A stretch of DNA of 41,750 bases from Streptococcus sp. 263_SSPC (GTDB lineage Bacteria; Bacillota; Bacilli; Lactobacillales; Aerococcaceae): NCBI RefSeq assembly GCF_001071995.1, contig NZ_JVNU01000060.1, positions 1-41,750 on the forward strand, written 5' to 3'. Shown here one piece after another: positions 16,766-24,148 of the stretch. The number at the start of each line of letters is the position of its first letter. Position 1 is the first letter of the stretch. A model generated the notes under the pieces. The model was not told the origin of the DNA. It worked only from the letters and a program-made list of their open reading frames with translations, and ran no database searches. Position numbers and translations under genes: made by a program.

Positions 16766-17062
16766 TTATAGTTCTGCAGCTTTTTTCTCTGCTTTTTCTT
16801 TTTCGATTTCCTCACGTAATTCTGGAAGAATCTGCGTGAAATCCATACGAAGTTCTTGTCGCAATGATGGCTCCACTTTACGAACGAAGTGGAATGTCGA
16901 TAAGCGTTCCATTACGCTTTCGGCTTCATCTTTAGCAACATATAAATAGATGTATTTTAAGCGTTTCGAAATATAGTGAATATTCCCAAACTTCTTCAAC
17001 TGTTTAATTGGTTTCAATGTATACAACCAAACAACGAGTGCTTGTCTTTCTTGTTGCTCCAT
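16766..17062 (-). CDS. ylbG: YlbG family protein (DUF2129)
   Basis: This is a 98-residue cytoplasmic protein of the YlbG/DUF2129 family. Characteristic parts are VVWLYTLKPIKQLKKFGNIH and YISKRLKYIYLYVAKDEAE, followed by a charged helical tail rich in Glu and Lys. The family's biochemical role is not established. It lies 12 bases after ftsW and is the last gene of ylaN-ftsW-ylbG. Confidence 0.85.
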   Translation of the reverse strand: MEQQERQALVVWLYTLKPIKQLKKFGNIHYISKRLKYIYLYVAKDEAESVMERLSTFHFVRKVEPSLRQELRMDFTQILPELREEIEKEKAEKKAAEL

Positions 17063-17074
17063 TGTTTCTCCCTT

Positions 17075-18295
17075 CTACATAGCTTTTAATTCGATAATTT
17101 TTTCTTCTTCCTCTTCTGGAAGACCTTCTCTTGTTGGTGGTGGCGTTTGTTCGCGACTTTCTTTATCACGTCGGATAGCCCATAATACTAGACCGATTCC
17201 GGCACTGGATGCAAAGAAGCTCGACCCACCGTAACTGATAAGCGGTAATGGCACCCCTGTTAAAGGCGCTACCCCAACAAGCGCTCCGATATTAATTCCT
17301 GATTGAATCAAGAATAAAATCGCCACACCGTAGCATAAGTATTTTCCAAAAAGATTACGACATTTATTTCCTTTGCGGATAATCGCGATGATTAAACCAA
17401 AAATCGCAAGAAGGAGAATAAAGATTGTAATATATCCTAACTCTTCTCCGACAATCGCTAAAATAAAATCGGTATGGGCTTCTGGTAGGAACCCAGTTTT
17501 TTGAACAGAATTCGATAATCCTGTTCCAATCCAGCTACCTCTTGATAAACCAAGATAACCTTGAATCGATTGATAACCAGCACCTGCTGGATCACTCCAT
17601 GGATTATGGAAGGATGTAAAACGGCTTAATTGGTACGCTTTTAATCCGAATTTCTCAAAAATCGAAGCGTCTAAATAAGTGAGGCCATACATTCCTGCAA
17701 ACCCCACACCCCAAAACGCTAGCGCGCGGTTTGAGACACCTGTCATAAGACCGAGTAGTACAGCAACACCCGCAATAATGATAGACGTTCCTAAGTCCGG
17801 TTGAAGCATGACCATTCCAATGAAGAAAATCGTAATTCCCGCTGGAATAAGATAAAATCTCCAATCGCGTTTGCTACGCTCATTTTTACTATAAAAATAA
17901 GCCGATGTCCAAATCACAAATAGTTTTACTAGTTCAGATGGTTGTAAACTGAAGAGTTTCAAGTTAATCCAACTCTTCGCCCCGTTTACACTCGGAGTAA
18001 ATAATACAATCACTAGCAGGATAAAGATAACTCCTGCGACTCCCATCATGACTTTTTCTTCCTTCAACAACTTCTCAGGAAGAACGGAAATCCCAAGTGC
18101 CATCACAATTCCGATGATGATAAAGACAAGTTGTTTCACCATAAACGCTTCTGAGTTCCCTTGATTGGCAAGAGCGTAATAACTACTTGCACTATAAATC
18201 ATGACGAGTCCGAAAATCGAAAGTACCGAATACAACCCCATAATGAGTGGATCCACATTGAGAAGGTGCTTCATTTTTTCATGAAAGTTTAACAC
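17075..18295 (-). CDS. ftsW: Septal peptidoglycan polymerase FtsW (SEDS family)
   Basis: This is a multi-spanning SEDS glycosyltransferase (406 aa) that polymerises lipid II at the division septum with a class B PBP. Family marks are MIYSASSYYAL, LQPDLGTSIIIAGVAVLLG, EAHTDFILAIVGEELGY and PLTGVPLPLISYGGSS. About ten hydrophobic segments are visible, and the tail is acidic and Pro/Glu-rich. RodA is the alternative, but the ylaN neighbour 12 bases upstream matches the usual ftsW locus. Transcription probably begins before ylaN. Confidence 0.88.
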   Translation of the reverse strand: MLNFHEKMKHLLNVDPLIMGLYSVLSIFGLVMIYSASSYYALANQGNSEAFMVKQLVFIIIGIVMALGISVLPEKLLKEEKVMMGVAGVIFILLVIVLFTPSVNGAKSWINLKLFSLQPSELVKLFVIWTSAYFYSKNERSKRDWRFYLIPAGITIFFIGMVMLQPDLGTSIIIAGVAVLLGLMTGVSNRALAFWGVGFAGMYGLTYLDASIFEKFGLKAYQLSRFTSFHNPWSDPAGAGYQSIQGYLGLSRGSWIGTGLSNSVQKTGFLPEAHTDFILAIVGEELGYITIFILLLAIFGLIIAIIRKGNKCRNLFGKYLCYGVAILFLIQSGINIGALVGVAPLTGVPLPLISYGGSSFFASSAGIGLVLWAIRRDKESREQTPPPTREGLPEEEEEKIIELKAM

Positions 18296-18307
18296 GTCAA
18301 GCCTCCT

Positions 18308-18580
18308 CTAATTTTGGCGCGACTCTTCGTACACTTGCGTATACATGTCGTTTAATGCGTATTCTAAATCAGCCATAATTTTGTGGCCTTCGTTCGCGTG
18401 AATTAATCCAAGTGACACTGCGAAATCCACTTGTTTCGATAAACCAAATAATTGTGTATCGATAATTTCTTCGAATGCTGGGCATTTTGCCAAGCAAAGA
18501 TGTGTTTTTTGTTTTGAAATGAGTTGATAAATTTGGTTGGCATTTTCTGTCAACTGAACTAAAGCAGGATTTTGAGTCAT
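18308..18580 (-). CDS. ylaN: YlaN family protein (DUF1507)
   Basis: This is a 90-residue helical protein of the YlaN/DUF1507 family. Typical segments are ANQIYQLISKQKTHLCLAKCPAFEEIIDTQ and QVDFAVSLGLI, ending ALNDMYTQVYEE. In Bacillus, YlaN has been linked to iron homeostasis through contact with Fur. Whether that holds here is inference; the two Cys in LCLAKC could be relevant. It heads the ylaN-ftsW-ylbG operon. Confidence 0.88.
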   Translation of the reverse strand: MTQNPALVQLTENANQIYQLISKQKTHLCLAKCPAFEEIIDTQLFGLSKQVDFAVSLGLIHANEGHKIMADLEYALNDMYTQVYEESRQN

Positions 18581-18614
18581 CTCACACTCCCCTTTCTATA
18601 TTCCATGCTCAAAG

Positions 18615-18636
18615 CATATACTCTTTTAGTATACTT
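18615..18636 (-). promoter_or_regulatory. Candidate ylaN promoter -10 with a dyad
   Basis: A TATACT -10 hexamer (18628-18633, minus strand) lies about 50 bases before ylaN, with only a weak -35. It overlaps an inverted repeat ATACT-N5-AGTAT (18617-18631). The dyad could be an operator, but no regulator can be named. Confidence 0.35.
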
Positions 18637-18644
18637 GCATCCAC

Positions 18645-18669
18645 AAAAAAATACCACTAATGCAAGTGG
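18645..18669 (-). terminator. Short terminator-like hairpin upstream of ylaN
   Basis: On the minus strand the stem CCACT/AGTGG, with loop TGCATT, is followed by TATTTTTTT. It lies between the structured repeat at 18717-18903 and the ylaN promoter, so it would stop transcripts coming through that repeat. Confidence 0.55.
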
Positions 18670-18716
18670 AATTTACTGAAAATTTAGAGTTCGCTGTGGT
18701 GCTCTTTATAAAAGAA

Positions 18717-18903
18717 ATGATTCCGCCTTTCCTAACGGATGTCTTCATAATCACTGTAACGTTGCACCGGTTCGAGCCAATAGGTCTCTCACCTTCGAAG
18801 CTTCAAAAGCGGAGTACGGGACAAGTCCCTACTCCGCTTAATTCACTTTCGATGCGTATCACGTTACTGTGATTATAGAATCCGTTAGTCTTTGCGGAAT
18901 CAT
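18717..18903. repeat. Structured intergenic repeat element, copy 1
   Basis: This noncoding element of about 187 bases can fold into one long interrupted stem enclosing two hairpins. The paired arms are 18717-18726 with 18894-18903, 18733-18740 with 18880-18887, and 18747-18761 with 18862-18876 (one mismatch). The inner hairpin at 18807-18839 has perfect 10-bp outer arms (AAGCGGAGTA with TACTCCGCTT) and a GGGA-CAAG-TCCC tip. A relative lies at 35059-35258 in the same orientation. The conserved, mostly unpaired parts are CCTTCGAAGCTTCAAA and TAATTCAC. Its class (regulatory RNA, small RNA or MITE-like element) is unknown. Confidence 0.75.
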
Positions 18904-19007
18904 CTTTATGCAGCAATAATTTTTCTGCTTTCCACTCTGTTAGTAGTTTTTTCTGTGCAAGTAACTAAAAGAGAATGCTACATTCCATCTAGCCAAAGCT
19001 GTGCACT

Positions 19008-19054
19008 CACTAAATCCTCTTTATGGTTGTACAGAAAATCTAATATGGAGTTCT
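19008..19054. repeat. Degenerate direct repeat, unit B
   Basis: This stretch of about 47 bases begins CACTAA, contains TCTTTATG and TTGTA, and ends GGAGTTCT. It is about four-fifths identical by eye to the unit at 19085-19132. A small weak hairpin (GGAGTTC with GAACTGC) follows it on the plus strand. No coding potential is seen. Confidence 0.5.
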
Positions 19055-19084
19055 TACTAGGAACTGCAATACTCGCTCGCCTTC

Positions 19085-19132
19085 CACTAAGGCATCTTTA
19101 TGATTGTATAAAAAATGCTATTACGGAGTTCT
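19085..19132. repeat. Degenerate direct repeat, unit A
   Basis: This is the partner of the unit at 19008-19054, with the same order of conserved words (CACTAA, TCTTTATG, TTGTA, AAAAT, GGAGTTCT). Its right half forms one arm of the large hairpin at 19107-19217. TCTTTATG also occurs at the edge of the structured element near 18903, so the 18640-19224 region looks like a nest of related repeats. Confidence 0.5.
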
Positions 19133-19217
19133 GCACGGAATCTATAGTAGCAACAACAGCCCACCGATACAGCTATTGTCGCTACTATGAAGACTTCCTG
19201 CAGAACGCAGTAATAGC
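19107..19217 (-). terminator. Very long hairpin with T run after tex
   Basis: Imperfect inverted arms of about 43-45 bases (19117-19159 and 19173-19217) share runs such as GCTATTAC, GTTCTGCA and ATAGTAGC. On the minus strand they are followed by ATTTTTTATA. The hairpin begins eight bases after the tex stop codon, so it probably ends the tex transcript. It is far longer than an ordinary terminator and looks like an inverted-repeat element. Confidence 0.6.
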
Positions 19218-19224
19218 AGCGTAA

Positions 19225-21420
19225 TTATTTATTTTCCGGTCCAATCATAGAGAGGCCGACACGACCTTTTTTGAGGTCAAGCTCCGTCACCCAAACCGTC
19301 ACGATATCCCCAACCGCAACGACATCACTTGGATGTTTTACGAAGCCTTTTTTCAATTTCGAAATATGCACAAGTCCGTCTTGTTTCACACCGATATCGA
19401 CGAATGCGCCGAAGTCCACTACGTTACGAACGGTTCCTTCGAGTTCCATTCCTACTTGTAGGTCTTCCATCTTCAAGACATCGCTACGTAAGATTGGTCC
19501 TGCGACTTCTTCACGAGGGTCACGTCCTGGTTTCAATAATCCATCCAGCACTAATTCCAGCGTTTCTTGTCCGATGCCAAATTCTTCTTTCAATTCTTTA
19601 GTATTCAGCCCTTTAAGAGCTTCTTCCAACTCTGGTGAACCAAGCGCTAGTTTTTCGGCATTGGCTTTTTTCAAAATGGCTTTAGCGACATCATAAGACT
19701 CTGGGTGAATGTCAGTGCCGTCAAATGGATTCGTTCCATCAATGATTCGTAAAAAACCAACGGCTTGCTCGTAAGCTTTTTGCCCTAAGCGAGGCACTTT
19801 CTTCAATTGCGTACGGTTTGTGAACTTACCATTTTCGTCACGGAAAGCAACCACATTAGCGGCTGTTGTTTTCGTTAATCCGGCAATGTGTTCTAAGAGA
19901 GCTGCACTAGCCGTATTCACGTTGACCCCAACCTTGTTCACGGCTGTTTCAACGACAAAGTCTAGCTGCTCATCTAATTGTTTTTCTGGGACGTCGTGTT
20001 GGTATTGTCCAACCCCAACTGCTTTTGGATCGATTTTTACAAGTTCCGCAAGTGGGTCTTGCAAACGACGAGCGATGCTAACTGCAGAACGTTCTTCGAC
20101 TTGATAATCAGGGAACTCTTGACGCGCGATATCGCTGGCAGAATAAACAGAGGCCCCTGCTTCGCTGACGATAGTATAAACCACCTTGCGAGGGATTTGT
20201 CGTAACTGCTCTGCCACGAATTGTTCAGACTCACGGCTAGCCGTTCCGTTCCCAATCGCCACAAGTGTTACGCCATATTGTTCCACGATGCGACGGAATT
20301 GTCCGCCTGCTTGAGAACGTTTGGCTTCTGAAGCTCCTACGTGAGGGTAAATCACAGACTTGCCAAGCACTTTCCCTGTTTCATCGATTACCGCTAATTT
20401 ACATCCTGTACGGTACGCTGGGTCGAGCCCTAAGATGACTTGACCTTTCATTGGCGCTTGTAATAATAAGTTCTTCAAGTTCTCACCGAAGATGGCGATG
20501 GCTTGCGTTTGCGCCTTTTCACTTAATTCATTTCGGATTTCGCGTTCGATGGCTGGTCCGATGAATCGTTTGTAGCTTTCTTCAATAGCGCCTTCGACAA
20601 TCGGTGCAGATGGTGATGACGGATTTTTGATTTTCTCTTCTTTAATCTTTGTAAGAGGATTTGTCACGTCGACTTCAATCGTAACGCGGACTACATCTTC
20701 TTTTTCTGCACGGTTTAAGGCAAGCACGCGGTGAGGAACGATAGATTTCACTGGCTCTTCGTAGTCATAGTACATTTCGTAGACTTTCTTCTCGTCGAGC
20801 TCTTCCTTCTTCACGACAGATTTCACGACACCGTTCTTTTGCGTAAATTGACGTAATTGTTTACGGTATTTCGCTTCATCGGAAATCCATTCGGCAATAA
20901 TTTCTACGGCACCGTTAATCGCATCTTCGATCGTTAGAATCGCTTTTTCTTCATTGATAAAAGTGGCCGCTTTTTCCTCTACAGAATCCTTCGTCGTCAT
21001 GAGTAACCATAATGCGAACGGCTCTAGTCCAGCTTCTTTAGCAATCGTTGCCTTCGTGCGGCGTTTTTGTTTATACGGACGGTAAATATCTTCCAACGCT
21101 GTTAAAGTTGTTGCCTTGCTTAACGCAGCCGTAATCTCTGGCGTCAGTTTGCCTTGTTCGTCAATGAGACGGCTAATTTCTTCTTTGCGTTTTTCGAAGT
21201 TTTCCAAATAACGTTGGCGCTCTTCGATTTCACGGATTTGCACCTCATCTAAAGAACCGGTTTGGTCTTTACGATAACGCGCAATAAACGGTACCGTATT
21301 GCCATCTTGCAAGAGACCTAATACCGTATCGATTTGTTTTGGTTTATATTGAGTGAGTTCTGCCTTCACAAGCGCTACGGAACGCTCGTAAGCAGTGATT
21401 TCAGTTGTTTGTTCTGTCAT
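19225..21420 (-). CDS. tex: Tex family RNA-binding S1-domain protein
   Basis: This is a cytoplasmic nucleic-acid-binding protein (731 aa) of the Tex family, which acts in transcription. The start at 21420 is chosen because AAAGGGAG lies six bases upstream. Domain order is standard: an N-terminal helical region (VPFIARYRKDQTGSLDEVQIREIEER), and a YqgF-like RNase H fold near the middle (ILGLDPAYRTGCKLAVID). These are followed by helix-hairpin-helix repeats (SAALLEHIAGL, LKKVPRLGQKAYEQAVGFLRI) and a C-terminal S1 domain (ELEGTVRNVVDFGAFVDIGV). Length is typical. It is monocistronic, with a repeat-rich noncoding region downstream. Confidence 0.93.
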   Translation of the reverse strand: MTEQTTEITAYERSVALVKAELTQYKPKQIDTVLGLLQDGNTVPFIARYRKDQTGSLDEVQIREIEERQRYLENFEKRKEEISRLIDEQGKLTPEITAALSKATTLTALEDIYRPYKQKRRTKATIAKEAGLEPFALWLLMTTKDSVEEKAATFINEEKAILTIEDAINGAVEIIAEWISDEAKYRKQLRQFTQKNGVVKSVVKKEELDEKKVYEMYYDYEEPVKSIVPHRVLALNRAEKEDVVRVTIEVDVTNPLTKIKEEKIKNPSSPSAPIVEGAIEESYKRFIGPAIEREIRNELSEKAQTQAIAIFGENLKNLLLQAPMKGQVILGLDPAYRTGCKLAVIDETGKVLGKSVIYPHVGASEAKRSQAGGQFRRIVEQYGVTLVAIGNGTASRESEQFVAEQLRQIPRKVVYTIVSEAGASVYSASDIARQEFPDYQVEERSAVSIARRLQDPLAELVKIDPKAVGVGQYQHDVPEKQLDEQLDFVVETAVNKVGVNVNTASAALLEHIAGLTKTTAANVVAFRDENGKFTNRTQLKKVPRLGQKAYEQAVGFLRIIDGTNPFDGTDIHPESYDVAKAILKKANAEKLALGSPELEEALKGLNTKELKEEFGIGQETLELVLDGLLKPGRDPREEVAGPILRSDVLKMEDLQVGMELEGTVRNVVDFGAFVDIGVKQDGLVHISKLKKGFVKHPSDVVAVGDIVTVWVTELDLKKGRVGLSMIGPENK

Positions 21421-21464
21421 AGTCAACTCCCTTTCTGTCTCCTCTATCCTATCATGAAATAAAA

Positions 21465-21496
21465 GGAAAAGCACCTAAGCAAAAATACTTAGGTGC
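21465..21496 (-). terminator. Intrinsic terminator of the purine permease gene
   Basis: A perfect 9-bp stem (GCACCTAAG with CTTAGGTGC) is followed by TTTTCCTTTT on the minus strand. It lies about 55 bases after the permease stop and before tex. Confidence 0.8.
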
Positions 21497-21550
21497 CCTA
21501 TTATGGCTAAAGTTTAAATAAGTGTGTTCACTATCAGCTGATGTTTACTC

Positions 21551-23014
21551 TTATAAAAGAGCTAAGATAATGAAGTTAAGGATGAATAATCCTGTAGCGA
21601 CCCATAAAATTGGGTGAATGTCTTTTGCTTTACCAGTAATGACTTTCACTAAGCAGTAGAAGATGAATCCAGCTGCGATACCGTAAGAGATACTGTAGCA
21701 AAGTGCCATGAAGATTCCGGCAAAGAACGCTGGAATGGCTTCATCTAATTCGTCCCATTTCACATCAGCGAATGAAGAAAGCATCATCACCCCAACGATA
21801 ATTAACGCTGGCGCTGTTGCTTCTGCAGGAACGATACCCACGAATGGTGCTAGTAATGTTGATAACAGGAAGAGACCTGCTGTAACGACTGCTGTTAAAC
21901 CAGTACGTCCACCAGCACCGATTCCGGCTGCACTTTCAACATAAGTTGTAGTGTTAGAAGTCCCAAAGATAGCCCCGATAGAAGTACCGATGGCATCTGC
22001 GAATAAGGCTTTATCCATCTTAGAAGAGAACCCAGATCCGTTTTCAAGTTGACGTTCGTCTTCTTCAGAGAAGATTCCTGTTTTACGACCTGTCCCGATG
22101 AAGGTTCCAAGTGTGTCAAATGTATCTGATAAGCTGAATGCGAAAATCGTCATAAATACTAACGGTAAGCGCGCTGGGTCAGAGAAGAGTTTTACGATTC
22201 CTTCAGAACCAAAGGCGGCCATGAATGTTGTGCCTAAGTCATTGAACGCTGCTCCTAGTGAGTTGCTTTCAAAACTTACTTTTGATAAATCGACAACCCC
22301 CATTGGAATCGCTAAAAGTGTTGTTAAAACAATCCCAAGCAAGATAGCCCCACGAACTTTTTTCAATAATAAGACTACAGTAATGACTAAACCAATCACT
22401 GCAAGGAGTGCGCCTGGAGACGTGAAGTTTACAAGAGATGGAACGATTCCACCGTTTGAATTCACGCTGAACACGCCGCCTTTGTAAGCTTCTGTTGCGA
22501 CATTATACGCAGCACCGTTGACTTGAGTAATCGTTTTTGAATCAGAAAGGAATTCTAATAGATTAGCATTTTTTAAACCGATATAAGCGATGAAAATCCC
22601 AATCCCGCCCCCGATGGCATGTTGCATACTGACCGGAATGGCTTTAATAATCATCTTACGAACTTTTGTTACAGTAATGAAAATGTTGAATAAACCACAA
22701 ATAAATACCATTGCTAATGCTTCTTGCCAAGTGAATCCAAGGCCGAATACAACTGTAAATGTAAAGAACGCGTTTAACCCCATCCCTGGTGCTAATGCGT
22801 AAGGAACGTTTGCGAAAAGACCCATCACTAATGTACTGACAACTGTTGCAATAATCGTTGATAAGAAGACTGCTTGGAATGGCATCCCTGTTTTACTAAG
22901 AATGTTCGGATTGACAAAAATGATGTAGGACATCGCGAAGAATGTCGTTAATCCAGCCAAAAACTCTGTTGAAACGTTCGTGCCGTTCTCTTTCAGTTTA
23001 AAAAACTTATCCAT
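21551..23014 (-). CDS. pbuG: NCS2/AzgA-type purine permease (hypoxanthine/guanine/adenine uptake)
   Basis: This is a polytopic proton-coupled nucleobase importer (487 aa) of the AzgA-like branch of NCS2. Family marks are LTTFFAMSYIIFVNPNIL near the N-terminus, APGMGLNAFFTFTVVFGLG, FAFSLSDTFDTLGTFIGTG and GTSNTTTYVESAAGIGAGG. These include the substrate-site acidic and polar residues. Length and 12-14 membrane segments fit. Which purine it prefers cannot be told from sequence. It is monocistronic, with a promoter and a possible PurR-type site upstream. Confidence 0.9.
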   Translation of the reverse strand: MDKFFKLKENGTNVSTEFLAGLTTFFAMSYIIFVNPNILSKTGMPFQAVFLSTIIATVVSTLVMGLFANVPYALAPGMGLNAFFTFTVVFGLGFTWQEALAMVFICGLFNIFITVTKVRKMIIKAIPVSMQHAIGGGIGIFIAYIGLKNANLLEFLSDSKTITQVNGAAYNVATEAYKGGVFSVNSNGGIVPSLVNFTSPGALLAVIGLVITVVLLLKKVRGAILLGIVLTTLLAIPMGVVDLSKVSFESNSLGAAFNDLGTTFMAAFGSEGIVKLFSDPARLPLVFMTIFAFSLSDTFDTLGTFIGTGRKTGIFSEEDERQLENGSGFSSKMDKALFADAIGTSIGAIFGTSNTTTYVESAAGIGAGGRTGLTAVVTAGLFLLSTLLAPFVGIVPAEATAPALIIVGVMMLSSFADVKWDELDEAIPAFFAGIFMALCYSISYGIAAGFIFYCLVKVITGKAKDIHPILWVATGLFILNFIILALL

Positions 23015-23055
23015 TGAAATGATAACTCCTTTTTATTGGTTTATTTGATGATTTA

Positions 23056-23084
23056 AGTATACTAGAACTATTTTTGTTTCACAA
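23056..23084 (-). promoter_or_regulatory. Promoter of the purine permease gene
   Basis: On the minus strand, -35 TTGTGA (23079-23084), a 17-base spacer and -10 TATACT (23056-23061) lie about 40 bases before the start codon. Confidence 0.55.
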
Positions 23085-23118
23085 TATCAAACACGTATAT
23101 TTTAACTTATAAAATTTA

Positions 23119-23133
23119 TTTTTGTTCGTTTTA
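23119..23133 (-). promoter_or_regulatory. Possible PurBox (PurR site)
   Basis: The minus strand reads ATAAAACGAACAAA, close to the Firmicutes PurBox pattern AWWWCCGAACWWT but with A in place of the first C. It lies about 60 bases upstream of the -10. I see no convincing second, inverted box, so the call is weak. Confidence 0.25.
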
Positions 23134-23200
23134 TTTAACTTTATTTTGTTCCAAGATTGTCAAACAAGTGATTCTGTTTCTAAATACGAATATTAACAAC

Positions 23201-23231
23201 AAAAAAAGAAGTGGTGTTCGCCACTCCTTTT
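23201..23231 (-). terminator. Intrinsic terminator of the coiled-coil lipoprotein gene
   Basis: The stem AGTGG/CCACT, extended by A-T pairs around one mismatch, is followed by seven T residues on the minus strand. It lies just after the lipoprotein stop. Confidence 0.7.
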
Positions 23232-23239
23232 TCTTTTAG

Positions 23240-24037
23240 TTATTCTTCTATTAATTTAATTCCTTTACGATCTTTTTCCACTGGTGTCATAAAATCATGA
23301 TAATCCCCAGGTTCATCCTCTTCTAGCCCTGCTTCTGTGAGGCCTACATAATAAGAACCTTTGACTTCACTTGCATTTAAAGCAAAGAATCCTTCTCTCA
23401 AATATTTTTGAACCCTTACATTCATATACTCCATCGACTCTTCAGCAAGTTCTTGTACCTCAAATCTTACAATCAACTGCGTTTTGCCTTTTCTATACTC
23501 GTCTTTGTCGTATTTCCCAAAGGAGTAGCTGACTGGCGAAGGCTTTGGGCTTTCGTATTCAGCGAAATCTACTGCATTGAATTGTTCTCGTAAATCTTTA
23601 ATTTTTTCATCTATCTTTTTCAATTTTTCTCGGACTTCCTTAGAATTTCCCTCCCACGATACTTTAATACCTTCCTTTCTCAGCGCCTCTAATTGGACTT
23701 CCAATTTTTCTCGAAGTTGTTGTTTATGGCGATAGAAATTTCGTTCAAATTGTTTTTGGGCTAGTTCTAAAATTTGTTTTTCATTCTTCCCTCCTAAATC
23801 CCCGAGGTCCAAATCCAATCCTGTATAGGCAAGCACGTTTCCTTTTCCATCAAAATGATAGACCGCCGTCACCGTGTTATGTGGATCTAACTCTGTTTTC
23901 TCTCCGTGATGCACATCCATCCAAATCCTATCTGACTGTAACGCATATGGTAGAGGGATTTTTTCCTTTTTTCCGCATGCTGCAAGCATAACAGCTACTA
24001 CCGACAGCAACGCTAGTTTTATCCATGTCTTCATCAT
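23240..24037 (-). CDS. Hypothetical lipoprotein with central coiled coil
   Basis: This is a 265-residue secreted lipoprotein that I do not recognise. Its signal peptide ends in VMLAAC, with lipidated Cys at residue 21. Residues about 90-160 form a long charged helix typical of a coiled coil (FYRHKQQLREKLEVQLEAL, VREKLKKIDEKIKDLREQF). The flanking parts look beta-rich, e.g. TVTAVYHFDGKGNVLAYTGL and QLIVRFEVQELAEES. GGAGG precedes two adjacent ATG codons, so the start could be at 24037 or 24034. It stands alone between the purine permease gene and metQ, with its own terminator. Confidence 0.7.
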   Translation of the reverse strand: MMKTWIKLALLSVVAVMLAACGKKEKIPLPYALQSDRIWMDVHHGEKTELDPHNTVTAVYHFDGKGNVLAYTGLDLDLGDLGGKNEKQILELAQKQFERNFYRHKQQLREKLEVQLEALRKEGIKVSWEGNSKEVREKLKKIDEKIKDLREQFNAVDFAEYESPKPSPVSYSFGKYDKDEYRKGKTQLIVRFEVQELAEESMEYMNVRVQKYLREGFFALNASEVKGSYYVGLTEAGLEEDEPGDYHDFMTPVEKDRKGIKLIEE

Positions 24038-24105
24038 TCTTCCTCCAACGTTCGAACTTTCACTTTCATTATACTACACGCAATCAGAATCTGCTCCTAT
24101 TCCAA

Positions 24106-24139
24106 ACAAAAACGCCAGAGCACCATTGTACTCTGACGT
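24106..24139 (-). terminator. Intrinsic terminator of metQ
   Basis: A 9-bp stem (ACGTCAGAG with CTCTGGCGT, one G-T pair) is followed by T residues on the minus strand, 10 bases after the metQ stop. Confidence 0.8.
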
Positions 24140-24148
24140 CTAAAGGGA

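Noticed and set aside
18717-18903. Structured element as a tRNA, T-box or ordinary terminator
   Set aside because: It has no acceptor/TPsiC pattern and no T-box core like that at 25137-25151. It is far larger than an intrinsic terminator, with conserved internal loops.
18892-19224. 110-codon plus-strand frame in the tex-ylaN gap
   Set aside because: It runs across the large inverted repeat and direct repeats, has no ribosome binding site, and its translation resembles no protein. It opens by chance.
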